From UBA8337 sp965662725 (GTDB lineage Bacteria > Pseudomonadota > Alphaproteobacteria > RS24): a stretch of 33,525 nucleotides of DNA. Positions within the stretch are counted from its first letter, which is position 1, and the number at the start of each line of letters is the position of its first letter. The DNA lies in assembly GCA_965662725.1 (NCBI GenBank), contig CBFIIT010000014.1, positions 1 through 33,525 of the forward strand, read 5' to 3'. A program made the translations under genes and the position numbers. The notes below the pieces were generated by a model. It searched no databases and had not been told where the DNA came from. It saw only the letters and a list, made by a program, of their open reading frames with translations. Shown in pieces: positions 14,667-22,319 of this stretch.

Positions 14667-15740
14667 ATGAAAAAAGCGTTGAATGTTTTGGGCTATGTGG
14701 CCCTCAGTTTCCTTGGTATTTTGGTTGTTGCTCTTCTTGGTTCAAGCCTGCTGATTTCGCCTGACCTGACCAAGGCTCAATTGATTGACAAATATAAAGA
14801 CGATAAGTCTTTTTTATATTTCCTCCCTTCCGGCGCGGAAGCGCATATTCGTGAAGACGGCAATCGCGACAAACCACCGCTTTTAATGCTGCATGGCTCC
14901 AATGCGTCTCTGCATACATGGAACAAAATCATTGATGAACTGAGAGATGATTACCGCATCATCAGTATTGACTTGCCCGGCCATGGGCTGACCGGCATCA
15001 CACCGCAAGATGATTATTCCATTATGGGAATGACTTTATTCACCCGCGAAATTGTCGATGCGTTTGACCTTGAGGATGTCACAATCATTGGCAATTCAAT
15101 GGGCGGCGAAGTGGCCCTGCGCTTCGCTCTTACTTTTCCGCGCGATGTGAAGGCGTTGGTTTTGATCTCGTCAAGCGGCATAGACCGCGACAAGGAAGAT
15201 GGTAGCGTCGGTGCCTTCGCACTGGCCAGTTCGGATTTCGGGCGGACCATTATGCGCTACTTCACACCGAAATTTTTAATCGAAAGCACATTGCGTGATG
15301 TCGTCGCCAATCCCGACGAAATTGTGACTGATGAAATGGCGACGCGCTACTGGGATTTGCTTCGCATGGCAGGTTCTCGCGATGCGACCATCAAACGCTT
15401 CGCCGAGCGCGAAAATGATCCATCATTGCAACCGATTTTGCGTGCCGTTAATCCACCAACCCTGCTGATCTGGGGCTCGCAAGACCGCTTGGTGAAACCG
15501 AAATACGGCATTGAAATGAATACGCAAATTACCGGTAGTTTTTTGAAACTTTACCCGCAAGCCGGGCATTTGGCACATGAGGAAATTCCGAAGCAAACTG
15601 CCGCCGATATTCGTAATTTCTTGTCCATGCTGGATCAGGAAAGCGAAGTTATACCCGATTCAGAGCTGGATGAATTGCTGCCGCCTGATGCGACGGACGA
15701 AGAAATCGCCGCGCAAAAAGCAAAATTGGAAGAAAAGTAA
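14667..15740 (+). CDS. Membrane-anchored alpha/beta hydrolase
   Basis: A 357-residue alpha/beta hydrolase with an N-terminal hydrophobic segment at about residues 7-31 (LGYVALSFLGILVVALLGSS), likely an uncleaved signal anchor placing the enzyme on the periplasmic side. Catalytic features are LLMLHGSNAS (oxyanion region), GNSMGGEVA (nucleophile serine near residue 144), WGSQDRLV (acid) and AGHLAHEE (histidine). The last ~40 residues are strongly acidic and likely helical. It resembles lipases and esterases of the haloalkane dehalogenase/epoxide hydrolase fold, without a defined substrate. ATG 14667 has no clear ribosome-binding site. The gene ends just before the oppositely oriented tRNA-Leu. 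Confidence 0.9.
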   Translation: MKKALNVLGYVALSFLGILVVALLGSSLLISPDLTKAQLIDKYKDDKSFLYFLPSGAEAHIREDGNRDKPPLLMLHGSNASLHTWNKIIDELRDDYRIISIDLPGHGLTGITPQDDYSIMGMTLFTREIVDAFDLEDVTIIGNSMGGEVALRFALTFPRDVKALVLISSSGIDRDKEDGSVGAFALASSDFGRTIMRYFTPKFLIESTLRDVVANPDEIVTDEMATRYWDLLRMAGSRDATIKRFAERENDPSLQPILRAVNPPTLLIWGSQDRLVKPKYGIEMNTQITGSFLKLYPQAGHLAHEEIPKQTAADIRNFLSMLDQESEVIPDSELDELLPPDATDEEIAAQKAKLEEK

Positions 15741-15758
15741 AACTGTGCAGAGACAGCA

Positions 15759-15846
15759 TGGTGGCCTCGGACGGACTCGAACCGTCACGCTCTAATCGAG
15801 CCGCAGATTTTAAGTCTGCTGTGTCTACCAATTCCACCACGAGGCC
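15759..15846 (-). tRNA. tRNA-Leu (anticodon UAA)
   Basis: On the minus strand the acceptor strands GGCCTCG (15846-15840) and CGAGGCC pair fully. The anticodon arm is GCAGA-CTTAAAA-TCTGC with anticodon TAA. A long variable arm (type II tRNA) follows, then the T arm with GGTTCGAGTCC, discriminator A, and an encoded CCA at 15761-15759. The 88-nt length and D arm GGTGGAATTGGTAGACAC are typical of leucine tRNAs. Bases just outside the ends (AGCA and TGCT) can extend the acceptor stem in the precursor. A weak CTGT...ACAG stem followed by four T lies downstream. Confidence 0.97.
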
Positions 15847-15886
15847 ATGCTGGAAAGCGCTTTCTATAACATGAATTTCATCCGCG

Positions 15887-16984
15887 TCAGCGGGAAATAT
15901 CGGTCATTTTAACGCTTTCACCGATTTTCATTACCAGCGCTTGATTGCCGGCCGCCTCAACGAAACGTTGACGCGGTTCATCAAACGGCTCGAATGATAA
16001 AATAAATGTGCCCCAATGCATCGGCACCATGCGTTTACAGCCAACATCACGGCCCATATCAACACCGCCTTCAGGGTCCATATGCGCACCACGCATAAAG
16101 TCACGCGGCGCATAAGCCCCGACACTCATCAAGCCAAGGTCGCAGCCGCCATGATGGGTTGCCATATGCGCGCCAATATCGGCAAACAGGCCGGGATGGG
16201 TTTCCGTATCGCCGGTATGAAAAACCGAATTGCCGCCGGCTGAGAAACCATAGGACATCCATAAAGTGCGATTGACATCAAAGGGCGAGCGGTTGGACCA
16301 ATGCACTGCCGGATAGGCAGTCAGCTTGAAGCCGTCTTTTGCGTCATTGGCTGAGGGTAGCGTCACTTCATCATACCAATCAACCTCACGGACCGCGCCA
16401 TAGCCTTTGAAAAACTTGCCCAAGCCGAGCGGCACAATCGCTGTAATATTTTGCTTGTTCGGCAGCTTGTCCAGCGTCGCCGTGTCAAGATGGTCGTAAT
16501 GCGCATGACTGATAACAACGACATCAATCGGCGGCAAATCTTCTATCAGCAGACCGGGCGGTAAAAGACGCGCCGGTCCGGCAAATGACATCGGGCTGGC
16601 GCGGCGCGAAAACACCGGATCGGTTAAAACCGTGACGCCATCAAGCCGCACCAAAAATGTTGCATGGCCAATCCAGCTTACGAAATCCTCATCGCCCATA
16701 GCCGTCAAAGCGGCTTTCGCCTCATCGCGGTCTATCGCGTGATTATCCGGAATATCAGGCGCCGAGTCAGTGATGTTTTTCCAAACTGCTTGGAACAAAA
16801 ACTGCAAACGCCGCGAAACCGGCACGCCACGGCGAGGGCTATCGGGGGGATTACGAAAACCGTTTTCGAGATGGTGATAAGGCGCATCGCCGCCCAGCGG
16901 ATTGCCGACACCGCGGCTGCAAGCCGATAGCACAACACCCAATCCAATAATCAAAGCCAGAGTAGCCAATGCTGACATTTTCAT
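15887..16984 (-). CDS. MBL-fold lipoprotein (NAPE-PLD/RomA-like)
   Basis: A 365-residue metallo-beta-lactamase-fold protein of the NAPE-PLD/RomA-like group. A lipoprotein signal ends in VVLSAC, with the lipidated cysteine at residue 22, so it is probably tethered to an outer- or inner-membrane face. The metal-binding motif HAHYDHLD is at 160-167, with further ligands in HTGDTETHPG and MHWGTF. Other family segments are WIGHATFLVRL and LTDPVFSRRASP. Relatives include phospholipase D-type and metal-dependent hydrolases; the substrate is unknown. ATG 16984 follows GAGGTG. A strong terminator ends only about 24 bp upstream, leaving no room for a separate promoter, so expression may depend on read-through from the small secreted protein gene. 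Confidence 0.92.
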   Translation of the reverse strand: MKMSALATLALIIGLGVVLSACSRGVGNPLGGDAPYHHLENGFRNPPDSPRRGVPVSRRLQFLFQAVWKNITDSAPDIPDNHAIDRDEAKAALTAMGDEDFVSWIGHATFLVRLDGVTVLTDPVFSRRASPMSFAGPARLLPPGLLIEDLPPIDVVVISHAHYDHLDTATLDKLPNKQNITAIVPLGLGKFFKGYGAVREVDWYDEVTLPSANDAKDGFKLTAYPAVHWSNRSPFDVNRTLWMSYGFSAGGNSVFHTGDTETHPGLFADIGAHMATHHGGCDLGLMSVGAYAPRDFMRGAHMDPEGGVDMGRDVGCKRMVPMHWGTFILSFEPFDEPRQRFVEAAGNQALVMKIGESVKMTDISR

Positions 16985-17007
16985 TTTCACCTCACCGGTT
17001 CCATCAT

Positions 17008-17038
17008 AAAAAAAGCGGCGGCCCAATGGGCCACCGCT
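17008..17038 (-). terminator. Strong intrinsic terminator
   Basis: On the minus strand a ten-pair GC-rich stem (GCGGTGGCCC with GGGCCGCCGC, one G-U pair) and an ATT loop are followed by seven T. It lies 37 bp after the small secreted protein gene and before the lipoprotein gene. Confidence 0.85.
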
Positions 17039-17052
17039 AGAATAACTAGGCT

Positions 17053-17072
17053 AAAAAACCCCTATTTCTAGG
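17053..17072 (-). terminator. Weak terminator-like hairpin
   Basis: On the minus strand CCTA-GAAA-TAGG is a 4-bp stem with a GNRA-type tetraloop, followed by GG and six T. It lies three bases after the stop of the small secreted gene and upstream of the strong terminator, making a tandem pair. Confidence 0.4.
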
Positions 17073-17074
17073 TT

Positions 17075-17320
17075 CTAGTTTTCCATACCTTGCCATACCG
17101 GCCAGCACTTGCTGCCTGCTTTAGAAGCAACAGCGGCTTGAGCGGCTTTAGCGTTATCACCGGCTTGTGTTGCTGAATAGTCAGCTTTACCTGTGCACCA
17201 TACATAGAATTTATGGTTACCGGCTTTTGACATTGCGTCAAAGCTTGAATCCAGAGCTACGGCTACGTTCGGCATTGCGAACATTGCGGCCACGGCCAGT
17301 GCAGAAACTGTCTTTTTCAT
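17075..17320 (-). CDS. Small secreted protein with two cysteines, unknown
   Basis: I do not recognise this 81-residue protein as a named family. A clear Sec signal peptide MKKTVSALAVAAMFAMPNVA ends in AVA at residue 22, leaving about 59 residues. The mature part has C42 (FYVWCTG) and C72 (SKCWPVWQG), which could form one disulfide, four tryptophans or tyrosines close to them, and an alanine-rich helix between. ATG 17320 follows GGAGG with good spacing. It has a 73-bp leader after the CinA-type gene and tandem terminators after it, the layout of a separately and perhaps highly expressed gene. Its location is periplasmic or extracellular by inference. Confidence 0.85.
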   Translation of the reverse strand: MKKTVSALAVAAMFAMPNVAVALDSSFDAMSKAGNHKFYVWCTGKADYSATQAGDNAKAAQAAVASKAGSKCWPVWQGMEN

Positions 17321-17393
17321 AAGAACCTCCCTAATTGATGAGACCACTGTGCGCATTTTCATCGCAAAACAAAACTAAAAAATTTGTTAGGTT

Positions 17394-18176
17394 TCAGCCT
17401 TTCAAAAATTCCGCCGGTTTCGGGCGCTCAATTAATGGCATGTCCATATCGGTAAATTGCTGCTTTACCGCTTCTTCCACGGCGGCCAGCGCGGCCAGGT
17501 CGCGCCCACGCGCTACCACACTGACACCGGCCCCATCTGCCCCATAAAACGGATACAGGCCAATATTGACTTCAGGGTGTTCGCCTTGCAGCGCCTCCAT
17601 TGCGGCGGCAATAGAGCCTTCCGGCACTTGCGCCGTAATGGTGACGGACGATAATTTTTCACCGCCCTCCAAGGTCGGCAAAATATTTTCCATCATCGCT
17701 TGCATGATTTTCGGCACACCTGCCATCACATGCACATTGCCAATGCGAAAACCGGGCGCGGTCGATACCGGATTGTCGATTAAAGACGCCCCTTCCGGAA
17801 TACGCGCCATGCGAGCGCGCGCCGCGTTAAATTCAATGCCTTGCGCTTCATAATGCGCTTCCAGTAATTGCGTCGCCAATGGGTGCATTTGCAATTTCAC
17901 GCCAAAAGCGGCAGCAATGCAGTCAGCGGTGATATCATCATGCGTCGGCCCAATGCCGCCGCTGGTAAACACATAAGTGTATTTTTCCCGCAACGCATTG
18001 ACCGCGCCGATAATCTCGTCCTCTTCATCCGGCACGATGCGCACTTCTTTCATATCAATGCCGATTTCGCCTAACGCATTGCCGACAAAAGCGAGATTTT
18101 TGTCTTGTGTGCGGCCTGACAAGACCTCATTGCCGATGATTAACATGGCGGCGGTAATTTGTTTTTGCTCTGACAT
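17394..18176 (-). CDS. CinA N-terminal-type (molybdopterin-binding fold) protein
   Basis: A 260-residue protein covering only the MoCF/COG1058 domain of competence/damage-inducible protein CinA, without the C-terminal nicotinamide-nucleotide amidase domain. The key segments are AAMLIIGNEVLSGRTQDKN, the P-loop-like TSGGIGPTHDDIT, FNAARARMARIPEGA and GFRIGNVHVMAGVPKIM. In full-length CinA this domain has ADP-ribose pyrophosphatase activity; its role as a stand-alone protein is less certain. ATG 18176 follows AGAGGAA; the frame upstream adds only eight basic residues. It diverges from map and is separated from the small secreted gene by 73 bp. Confidence 0.9.
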   Translation of the reverse strand: MSEQKQITAAMLIIGNEVLSGRTQDKNLAFVGNALGEIGIDMKEVRIVPDEEDEIIGAVNALREKYTYVFTSGGIGPTHDDITADCIAAAFGVKLQMHPLATQLLEAHYEAQGIEFNAARARMARIPEGASLIDNPVSTAPGFRIGNVHVMAGVPKIMQAMMENILPTLEGGEKLSSVTITAQVPEGSIAAAMEALQGEHPEVNIGLYPFYGADGAGVSVVARGRDLAALAAVEEAVKQQFTDMDMPLIERPKPAEFLKG

Positions 18177-18210
18177 TGAAATTCCTCTTCTGCGGCGCAA
18201 TTTAGCGTTA

Positions 18211-18240
18211 CAGACACAGATGACAAGCCATGGTTATAAA
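18211..18240 (+). promoter_or_regulatory. Candidate map promoter
   Basis: CAGACA (18211-18216) and TATAAA (18235-18240) are separated by 18 bp in the 122-bp divergent region between cinA-type gene and map. Four and five of six consensus bases match; the start codon lies about 58 bp downstream. This is a visual match only. Confidence 0.35.
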
Positions 18241-18298
18241 CAGGCCGATTATCGACAGCATAGCGGCCAATGTGGTAATGAACGGGTCGGAGACGAAA

Positions 18299-19129
18299 AT
18301 GAACTTTATTGATGCCAGCCTCGCGCCGTTGAAAAATACCGGCCAGATAAAAATCCATACGGAAGCGGATTTTGACGGCATGCGCATGGTTGGCCGGATG
18401 GCGGCCCAAACGCTGGATTTGCTCAGCGATTTTGTAAAACCCGGCGTCTCGACCGATTTTCTCGACCAAAAAGCAGTCGAGATTATCCGCGATTTAGGAG
18501 CCGTTCCGGCTCCGCTGAATTATCGCGGTTTCACCAAATCCATCTGCACTTCCATAAATCATGTCGTCTGCCACGGTATTCCGGGCGATAAATTGCTGCG
18601 CGAAGGCGATATTATGAATGTCGATGTGACCTTGTTTCATGAAGGCTGGCACGGCGACCATAGCCGCATGTATGCGCTCGGCAAGAGCTCGGTTAAAGCG
18701 CAAAGGCTGATGGATGCCACCTATGATGCGCTGATGCAGGGCATTGCGGCGGTAAAGCCCGGCGCCACTTTGGGCGATATAGGCCATGCCATTCAATCTT
18801 TTGCGGAAGTGCAAAGACTGGCGATTGTTCGCGATTTTTGCGGCCATGGTCTAGGGCGCATTTTCCATGACACGCCGAATATTTTACATTATGGCCGGCC
18901 GGGCGAAGGGCTGACGCTGCGCGAAGGCATGTTCTTTACCATTGAACCAATGCTCAACCTCGGCAAGCCGGCGGTGAAAATTCTCGGCGATGGCTGGACT
19001 GCCGTTACGCGCGATCGCACCTTATCGGCGCAATATGAACATTCCGTCGGCGTTACCGCCAATGGCTGTGAGATTTTTACCAAATCGCTGAACGGCAGTG
19101 ATACGCCGCATAAAACGCCTTCCGGATAA
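18299..19129 (+). CDS. map: Type I methionine aminopeptidase
   Basis: Removes the initiator methionine from nascent cytoplasmic proteins. The 276-residue protein carries all metal and catalytic positions of the family: histidine in NHVVCHGIPG, aspartates in MNVDVTLFHEGWHGDHSRM, histidine in FCGHGLGRIFH, and glutamates in FFTIEPML and SAQYEHSVGV. ATG 18299 follows GGAG with seven-base spacing; the open frame upstream to 18230 has no family content. radC follows after 11 bp, with its ribosome-binding site overlapping the map stop, so the two are co-transcribed. A map-radC pair is a familiar arrangement in alphaproteobacteria. Confidence 0.95.
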   Translation: MNFIDASLAPLKNTGQIKIHTEADFDGMRMVGRMAAQTLDLLSDFVKPGVSTDFLDQKAVEIIRDLGAVPAPLNYRGFTKSICTSINHVVCHGIPGDKLLREGDIMNVDVTLFHEGWHGDHSRMYALGKSSVKAQRLMDATYDALMQGIAAVKPGATLGDIGHAIQSFAEVQRLAIVRDFCGHGLGRIFHDTPNILHYGRPGEGLTLREGMFFTIEPMLNLGKPAVKILGDGWTAVTRDRTLSAQYEHSVGVTANGCEIFTKSLNGSDTPHKTPSG

Positions 19130-19140
19130 GGAGAACGGCT

Positions 19141-19851
19141 TTGCAGGAAAAACAACAAAAAATACCTGCCAATAAAATTACAAACCCGCGCGCCGGACAC
19201 CGCAAACGGCTGCGCGCGCGCCTGCAACGAGCCGGACCTAAATCCCTCGCCGATCATGAGCTGTTGGAGCTGGTTTTATTTCGCGCCATTCCGCGCCGCG
19301 ATGTGAAAGAGATTGCCCGCGAATTAATCGAACATTTCGGCGATATTTCGGCCGTTCTATCAGCGCCTGCGGATGAGCTGATAAAATTCAAAAGCATTAC
19401 CGAGCGCGTGGTGTCTGAGTTTTTGACCATACAAGCCGCCGCCTTGCGATTGGGGCAAGTGAAAACCATTAATCGCGACCTGCTGGCGAATTGGGATGAT
19501 TTGATCATTTATTGCCGCACCAAAATGGCTGAGAACAAAATCGAAGAATTTCACGTCATTTTTCTCGATAAACAAAATCAGATTATCGCCGATGAGATTA
19601 TGGGGCGCGGCACGGTTGACCACACGCCGGTTTACACGCGTGAAGTCTTAAAGCGCGCCCTCGCCCTTGATGCGACGGCCCTGATTATCGCGCATAATCA
19701 TCCGAGCGGTGACCCGTCACCGTCAAAAGCCGATATTGAAATGACGATAAAGCTACGCGACCAAGCGCGTGGTTTTAATATTTTGCTGCACGACCACCTG
19801 ATTGTTGCGCGTGGCGAGGTTTTGAGCTTCAAAGCGCAAGGACTTTTATAG
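19141..19851 (+). CDS. radC: RadC-family JAB/MPN-domain protein, TTG start
   Basis: A 236-residue RadC protein. The N-terminal part has a helix-hairpin-helix-like segment (about residues 30-100, KSLADHELLELVLFRAIPRRDVKEIA). The C-terminal JAMM metal site has the glutamate in EEFHVIFLD and AHNHPSGDPSPSKAD with H-x-H and the aspartate. Despite its name the family has no firmly shown DNA-repair role. The start is TTG at 19141, supported by AAGGAG seven bases upstream overlapping the map stop; no ATG lies close by. It is followed by a weak GCCG-CCT-CGGC stem at 19870-19880 and then purB. Confidence 0.93.
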   Translation: MQEKQQKIPANKITNPRAGHRKRLRARLQRAGPKSLADHELLELVLFRAIPRRDVKEIARELIEHFGDISAVLSAPADELIKFKSITERVVSEFLTIQAAALRLGQVKTINRDLLANWDDLIIYCRTKMAENKIEEFHVIFLDKQNQIIADEIMGRGTVDHTPVYTREVLKRALALDATALIIAHNHPSGDPSPSKADIEMTIKLRDQARGFNILLHDHLIVARGEVLSFKAQGLL

Positions 19852-19930
19852 GCTACACACATTAAAATGGCCGCCTCGGCTTTATTGCCAATCGGGACTC
19901 TGCTACATCCAACGGACAAGGAGAGTTCTG

Positions 19931-21220
19931 ATGATTCCACGTTATGCCCGCCCCGATATGACCGCCCTTTGGGAGGCCGAAAGCCGTTTTTCCATTTGGT
20001 TGGAAATTGAAACACACGCCATGGACGGCATGGTTAAGTTGGGCATTGTGCCGGAAGAGGCGGCGAAAGCCGTGCGCGAAAAAGGTGGCTTTGATGTTGA
20101 CCGCATCGATGAGATTGAGCGCGAAGTCAAACATGACGTAATCGCTTTTTTGACCAGCCTGTCAGAACATGTTGGGCCGGAAGCGCGCTTTGTGCATCAG
20201 GGCATGACGTCTTCAGACGTGTTGGATACTTGCTTCAACGTACAGCTTGTGCGGGCCAGCGATATTTTGCTGGACGATATGGACGCTTTGTTGGCAGCAC
20301 TGAAAAAACGCGCCATGGAACATAAAATGACCGCCACAATCGGGCGCAGCCATGGCATTCATGCCGAACCGACCACATTCGGCCTGAAGCTGGCGCAAGC
20401 TTATGCCGAATTTGACCGCTGCCGCGACCGCCTGATTGCAGCGCGCAAAGAAATTGCCACTTGCGCCATTTCCGGCGCCGTCGGCACTTTCGCCAATATT
20501 GACCCATCGGTTGAAGAGCATGTCGCTGAAGCCATGGGGCTGGAAGTTGAGCCGGTCTCAACCCAAGTCATTCCCCGCGACCGCCATGCCATGTTCTTTG
20601 CCACTTTGGGCGTCATTGCCTCCAGCATGGAACGCTTGGCAGTTGAAGTACGCCATTTGCAACGCACGGAAGTATTGGAAGCCGAAGAATATTTCTCGGA
20701 AGGGCAAAAAGGCTCATCAGCCATGCCGCATAAACGCAATCCGATTTTGACCGAAAACCTGACCGGCCTCGCCCGTTTGGTGCGCGGTATGGCGGTGCCG
20801 GCAATGGAAAATGTTGCTTTGTGGCATGAACGCGATATTTCGCATTCTTCAGTTGAGCGGATGATTGGCCCTGACGCCACCATAACGCTGGATTTTGCCC
20901 TGGTGCGGCTGACCAATGTGGTTGAAAACCTGCTGGTTTATCCTGAGCGCATGCAAGAAAACCTCGATAAGCTGGGCGGTCTGGTGCATTCACAGCGCGT
21001 TTTGCTGGCCCTGACACAAGCCGGTGTCAGCCGCGAAGATGCCTATCGGCTGGTGCAGCGCAACGCTATGCCGGTATGGCGTGGCGAAGGGCAATTTCTT
21101 GATTTGCTGAAAGCCGATGAGGAAGTTGTGCTGAGCGATAGCGAGTTGGAAGAATTGTTTGACCTCGGTTATCACTTCAAACATGTCGATACGATTTTCG
21201 CCCGGGTTTTTGGTGAATAG
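19931..21220 (+). CDS. purB: Adenylosuccinate lyase
   Basis: Releases fumarate from SAICAR and from adenylosuccinate in purine synthesis. The 429-residue fumarase-superfamily enzyme has the signature SSAMPHKRNPI at about residues 262-272, the TSSDVLDT segment, and the catalytic histidine region GRSHGIHAEPTTFG. ATG 19931 follows AAGGAGAG. It leads the purB-purC-purS-purQ-purL run. An imperfect 14-bp duplication spans its stop codon (21207-21220 and 21221-21234). In many alphaproteobacteria I recall a DUF1476 gene between purB and purC; here only 77 bp separate them. Confidence 0.96.
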   Translation: MIPRYARPDMTALWEAESRFSIWLEIETHAMDGMVKLGIVPEEAAKAVREKGGFDVDRIDEIEREVKHDVIAFLTSLSEHVGPEARFVHQGMTSSDVLDTCFNVQLVRASDILLDDMDALLAALKKRAMEHKMTATIGRSHGIHAEPTTFGLKLAQAYAEFDRCRDRLIAARKEIATCAISGAVGTFANIDPSVEEHVAEAMGLEVEPVSTQVIPRDRHAMFFATLGVIASSMERLAVEVRHLQRTEVLEAEEYFSEGQKGSSAMPHKRNPILTENLTGLARLVRGMAVPAMENVALWHERDISHSSVERMIGPDATITLDFALVRLTNVVENLLVYPERMQENLDKLGGLVHSQRVLLALTQAGVSREDAYRLVQRNAMPVWRGEGQFLDLLKADEEVVLSDSELEELFDLGYHFKHVDTIFARVFGE

Positions 21221-21238
21221 TGTTTGGTGAGTAGCATT

Positions 21239-21273
21239 TGCCCGAATCGTCCGCTTCGACTAGATTGCGGGCA
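21239..21273 (+). promoter_or_regulatory. Inverted repeat in the purB-purC gap
   Basis: TGCCCG plus AATC (21239-21248) can pair with GATT and CGGGCA (21263-21273) with one bulged G and a 14-base loop. It lies 24 bp before purC. No T-run follows, so it may be an RNA-processing or regulatory stem rather than a terminator. Confidence 0.4.
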
Positions 21274-21297
21274 TAAATCGGCTAGCGGAGACAGCCC

Positions 21298-22062
21298 ATG
21301 AGCAAACGGCGTCGCATTTACGAAGGTAAGGCCAAAGTTCTTTTTGAAGGACCGGAACCGGGCACGCTGGTGCAATATTTCAAAGACGACACGACCGCCT
21401 TTAATGCTGAAAAGCATGAAGTGCTGGATGGCAAGGGCGTGCTGAATTTGCGCATTTCGGAATATATTTTTACCCAGCTTGAAGCAATTGGCGTGCCGAC
21501 GCATTTCATCAAAACTTTGAATATGCGCGAGCAGCTTATTCGCCAAGCTGAAATTATTCCGTTGGAAGTTGTCGTGCGCAATGTTGCTGCCGGTTCCTTG
21601 GTCAAACGTCTGGGCCTTACCGAAGGCGATACGCTGCCGCATCCGTTGGTTGAATATTATTATAAAGATGACGACCTCGGCGACCCGATGATTTCTGAAG
21701 GCCATATTGCCGTGTTTGGCTGGTGCGGACCGCAAGAATTGGATGAGATTGTATCCATGGCGGTGCGGATTAATGATTATATGAGCGGCATGTTTCAAGC
21801 CGTCGGCATTAAGCTGGTGGATTTCAAATTGGAATTTGGCCGCGTTTGGGATGGCGAACAACAGCGCATTGTGCTGGCTGATGAAATCAGCCCTGATAGC
21901 TGCCGGCTTTGGGATACACAATCAAACGAGAAAATGGATAAGGATCGGTTCCGGCAGGATTTGGGTGGCATGGTAGAGGCATATCAAGAAGTCGCCCGCC
22001 GCCTTGGCCTGCTGACCGATATTCGCCCTGAAATCGGCGAAGGCCCTAAATTGGTAAAATAG
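21298..22062 (+). CDS. purC: Phosphoribosylaminoimidazole-succinocarboxamide synthase
   Basis: Joins aspartate to CAIR using ATP, forming SAICAR. The 254-residue protein has the ATP-binding start RRRIYEGKAKVLF, the signature VVVRNVAAGSLVKRLGL and the metal/substrate segment LVDFKLEFGRV followed by LADEISPDSCRLWD. Length and order are normal for the bacterial single-domain enzyme. ATG 21298 follows GCGGAGAC. purS begins eight bases after its stop, and a ribosome-binding AGGAATAG overlaps the end of purC. It shares the operon with the FGAM synthetase genes. Confidence 0.97.
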   Translation: MSKRRRIYEGKAKVLFEGPEPGTLVQYFKDDTTAFNAEKHEVLDGKGVLNLRISEYIFTQLEAIGVPTHFIKTLNMREQLIRQAEIIPLEVVVRNVAAGSLVKRLGLTEGDTLPHPLVEYYYKDDDLGDPMISEGHIAVFGWCGPQELDEIVSMAVRINDYMSGMFQAVGIKLVDFKLEFGRVWDGEQQRIVLADEISPDSCRLWDTQSNEKMDKDRFRQDLGGMVEAYQEVARRLGLLTDIRPEIGEGPKLVK

Positions 22063-22070
22063 GAATAGCG

Positions 22071-22316
22071 ATGAAAGCGACCATTCACATTACCCTTAAA
22101 AACGGCGTGCTGGACCCGCAAGGCAAAGCCATTGAAAACGCGCTTGGCCAGCTTGGCTTTGGCGGTGTTGACGAAGTGCGCCAAGGCAAGCTGATTGAAG
22201 TTAATCTGAGCGAGACCGATGCGACCAAAGCAGAAGCCGCGCTGACCGATATGTGCGAGAAATTGCTCGCCAATACGGTGATTGAAAACTACCAAATCCA
22301 TCTCGATAGCGAGTAG
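22071..22316 (+). CDS. purS: FGAM synthetase subunit PurS
   Basis: An 81-residue subunit that bridges PurQ and PurL in the three-part formylglycinamidine ribonucleotide synthetase and helps channel ammonia. The start MKATIHITLKNGVLDPQGKA, the middle GFGGVDEVRQGKLIEV and the end MCEKLLANTVIENYQI are characteristic. It starts eight bases after purC and ends three bases before purQ, the usual order. It is required only where PurL is the short form, as here. Confidence 0.95.
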   Translation: MKATIHITLKNGVLDPQGKAIENALGQLGFGGVDEVRQGKLIEVNLSETDATKAEAALTDMCEKLLANTVIENYQIHLDSE

Positions 22317-22319
22317 ACC

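Noticed and set aside
15649..15840. Open frame reading MVELVDTADLKSAARL across the tRNA
   Set aside because: This is the translation of the tRNA-Leu gene itself, a well-known annotation artefact.
17321..17393. Promoter of the small secreted protein gene
   Set aside because: The 73-bp leader is AT-rich and should hold one, but I found no -35/-10 pair better than chance.
19870..19886. GCCG-CCT-CGGC stem with TTTATT as a radC terminator
   Set aside because: The stem has only four pairs and the T-run is broken, so it is too weak to call.
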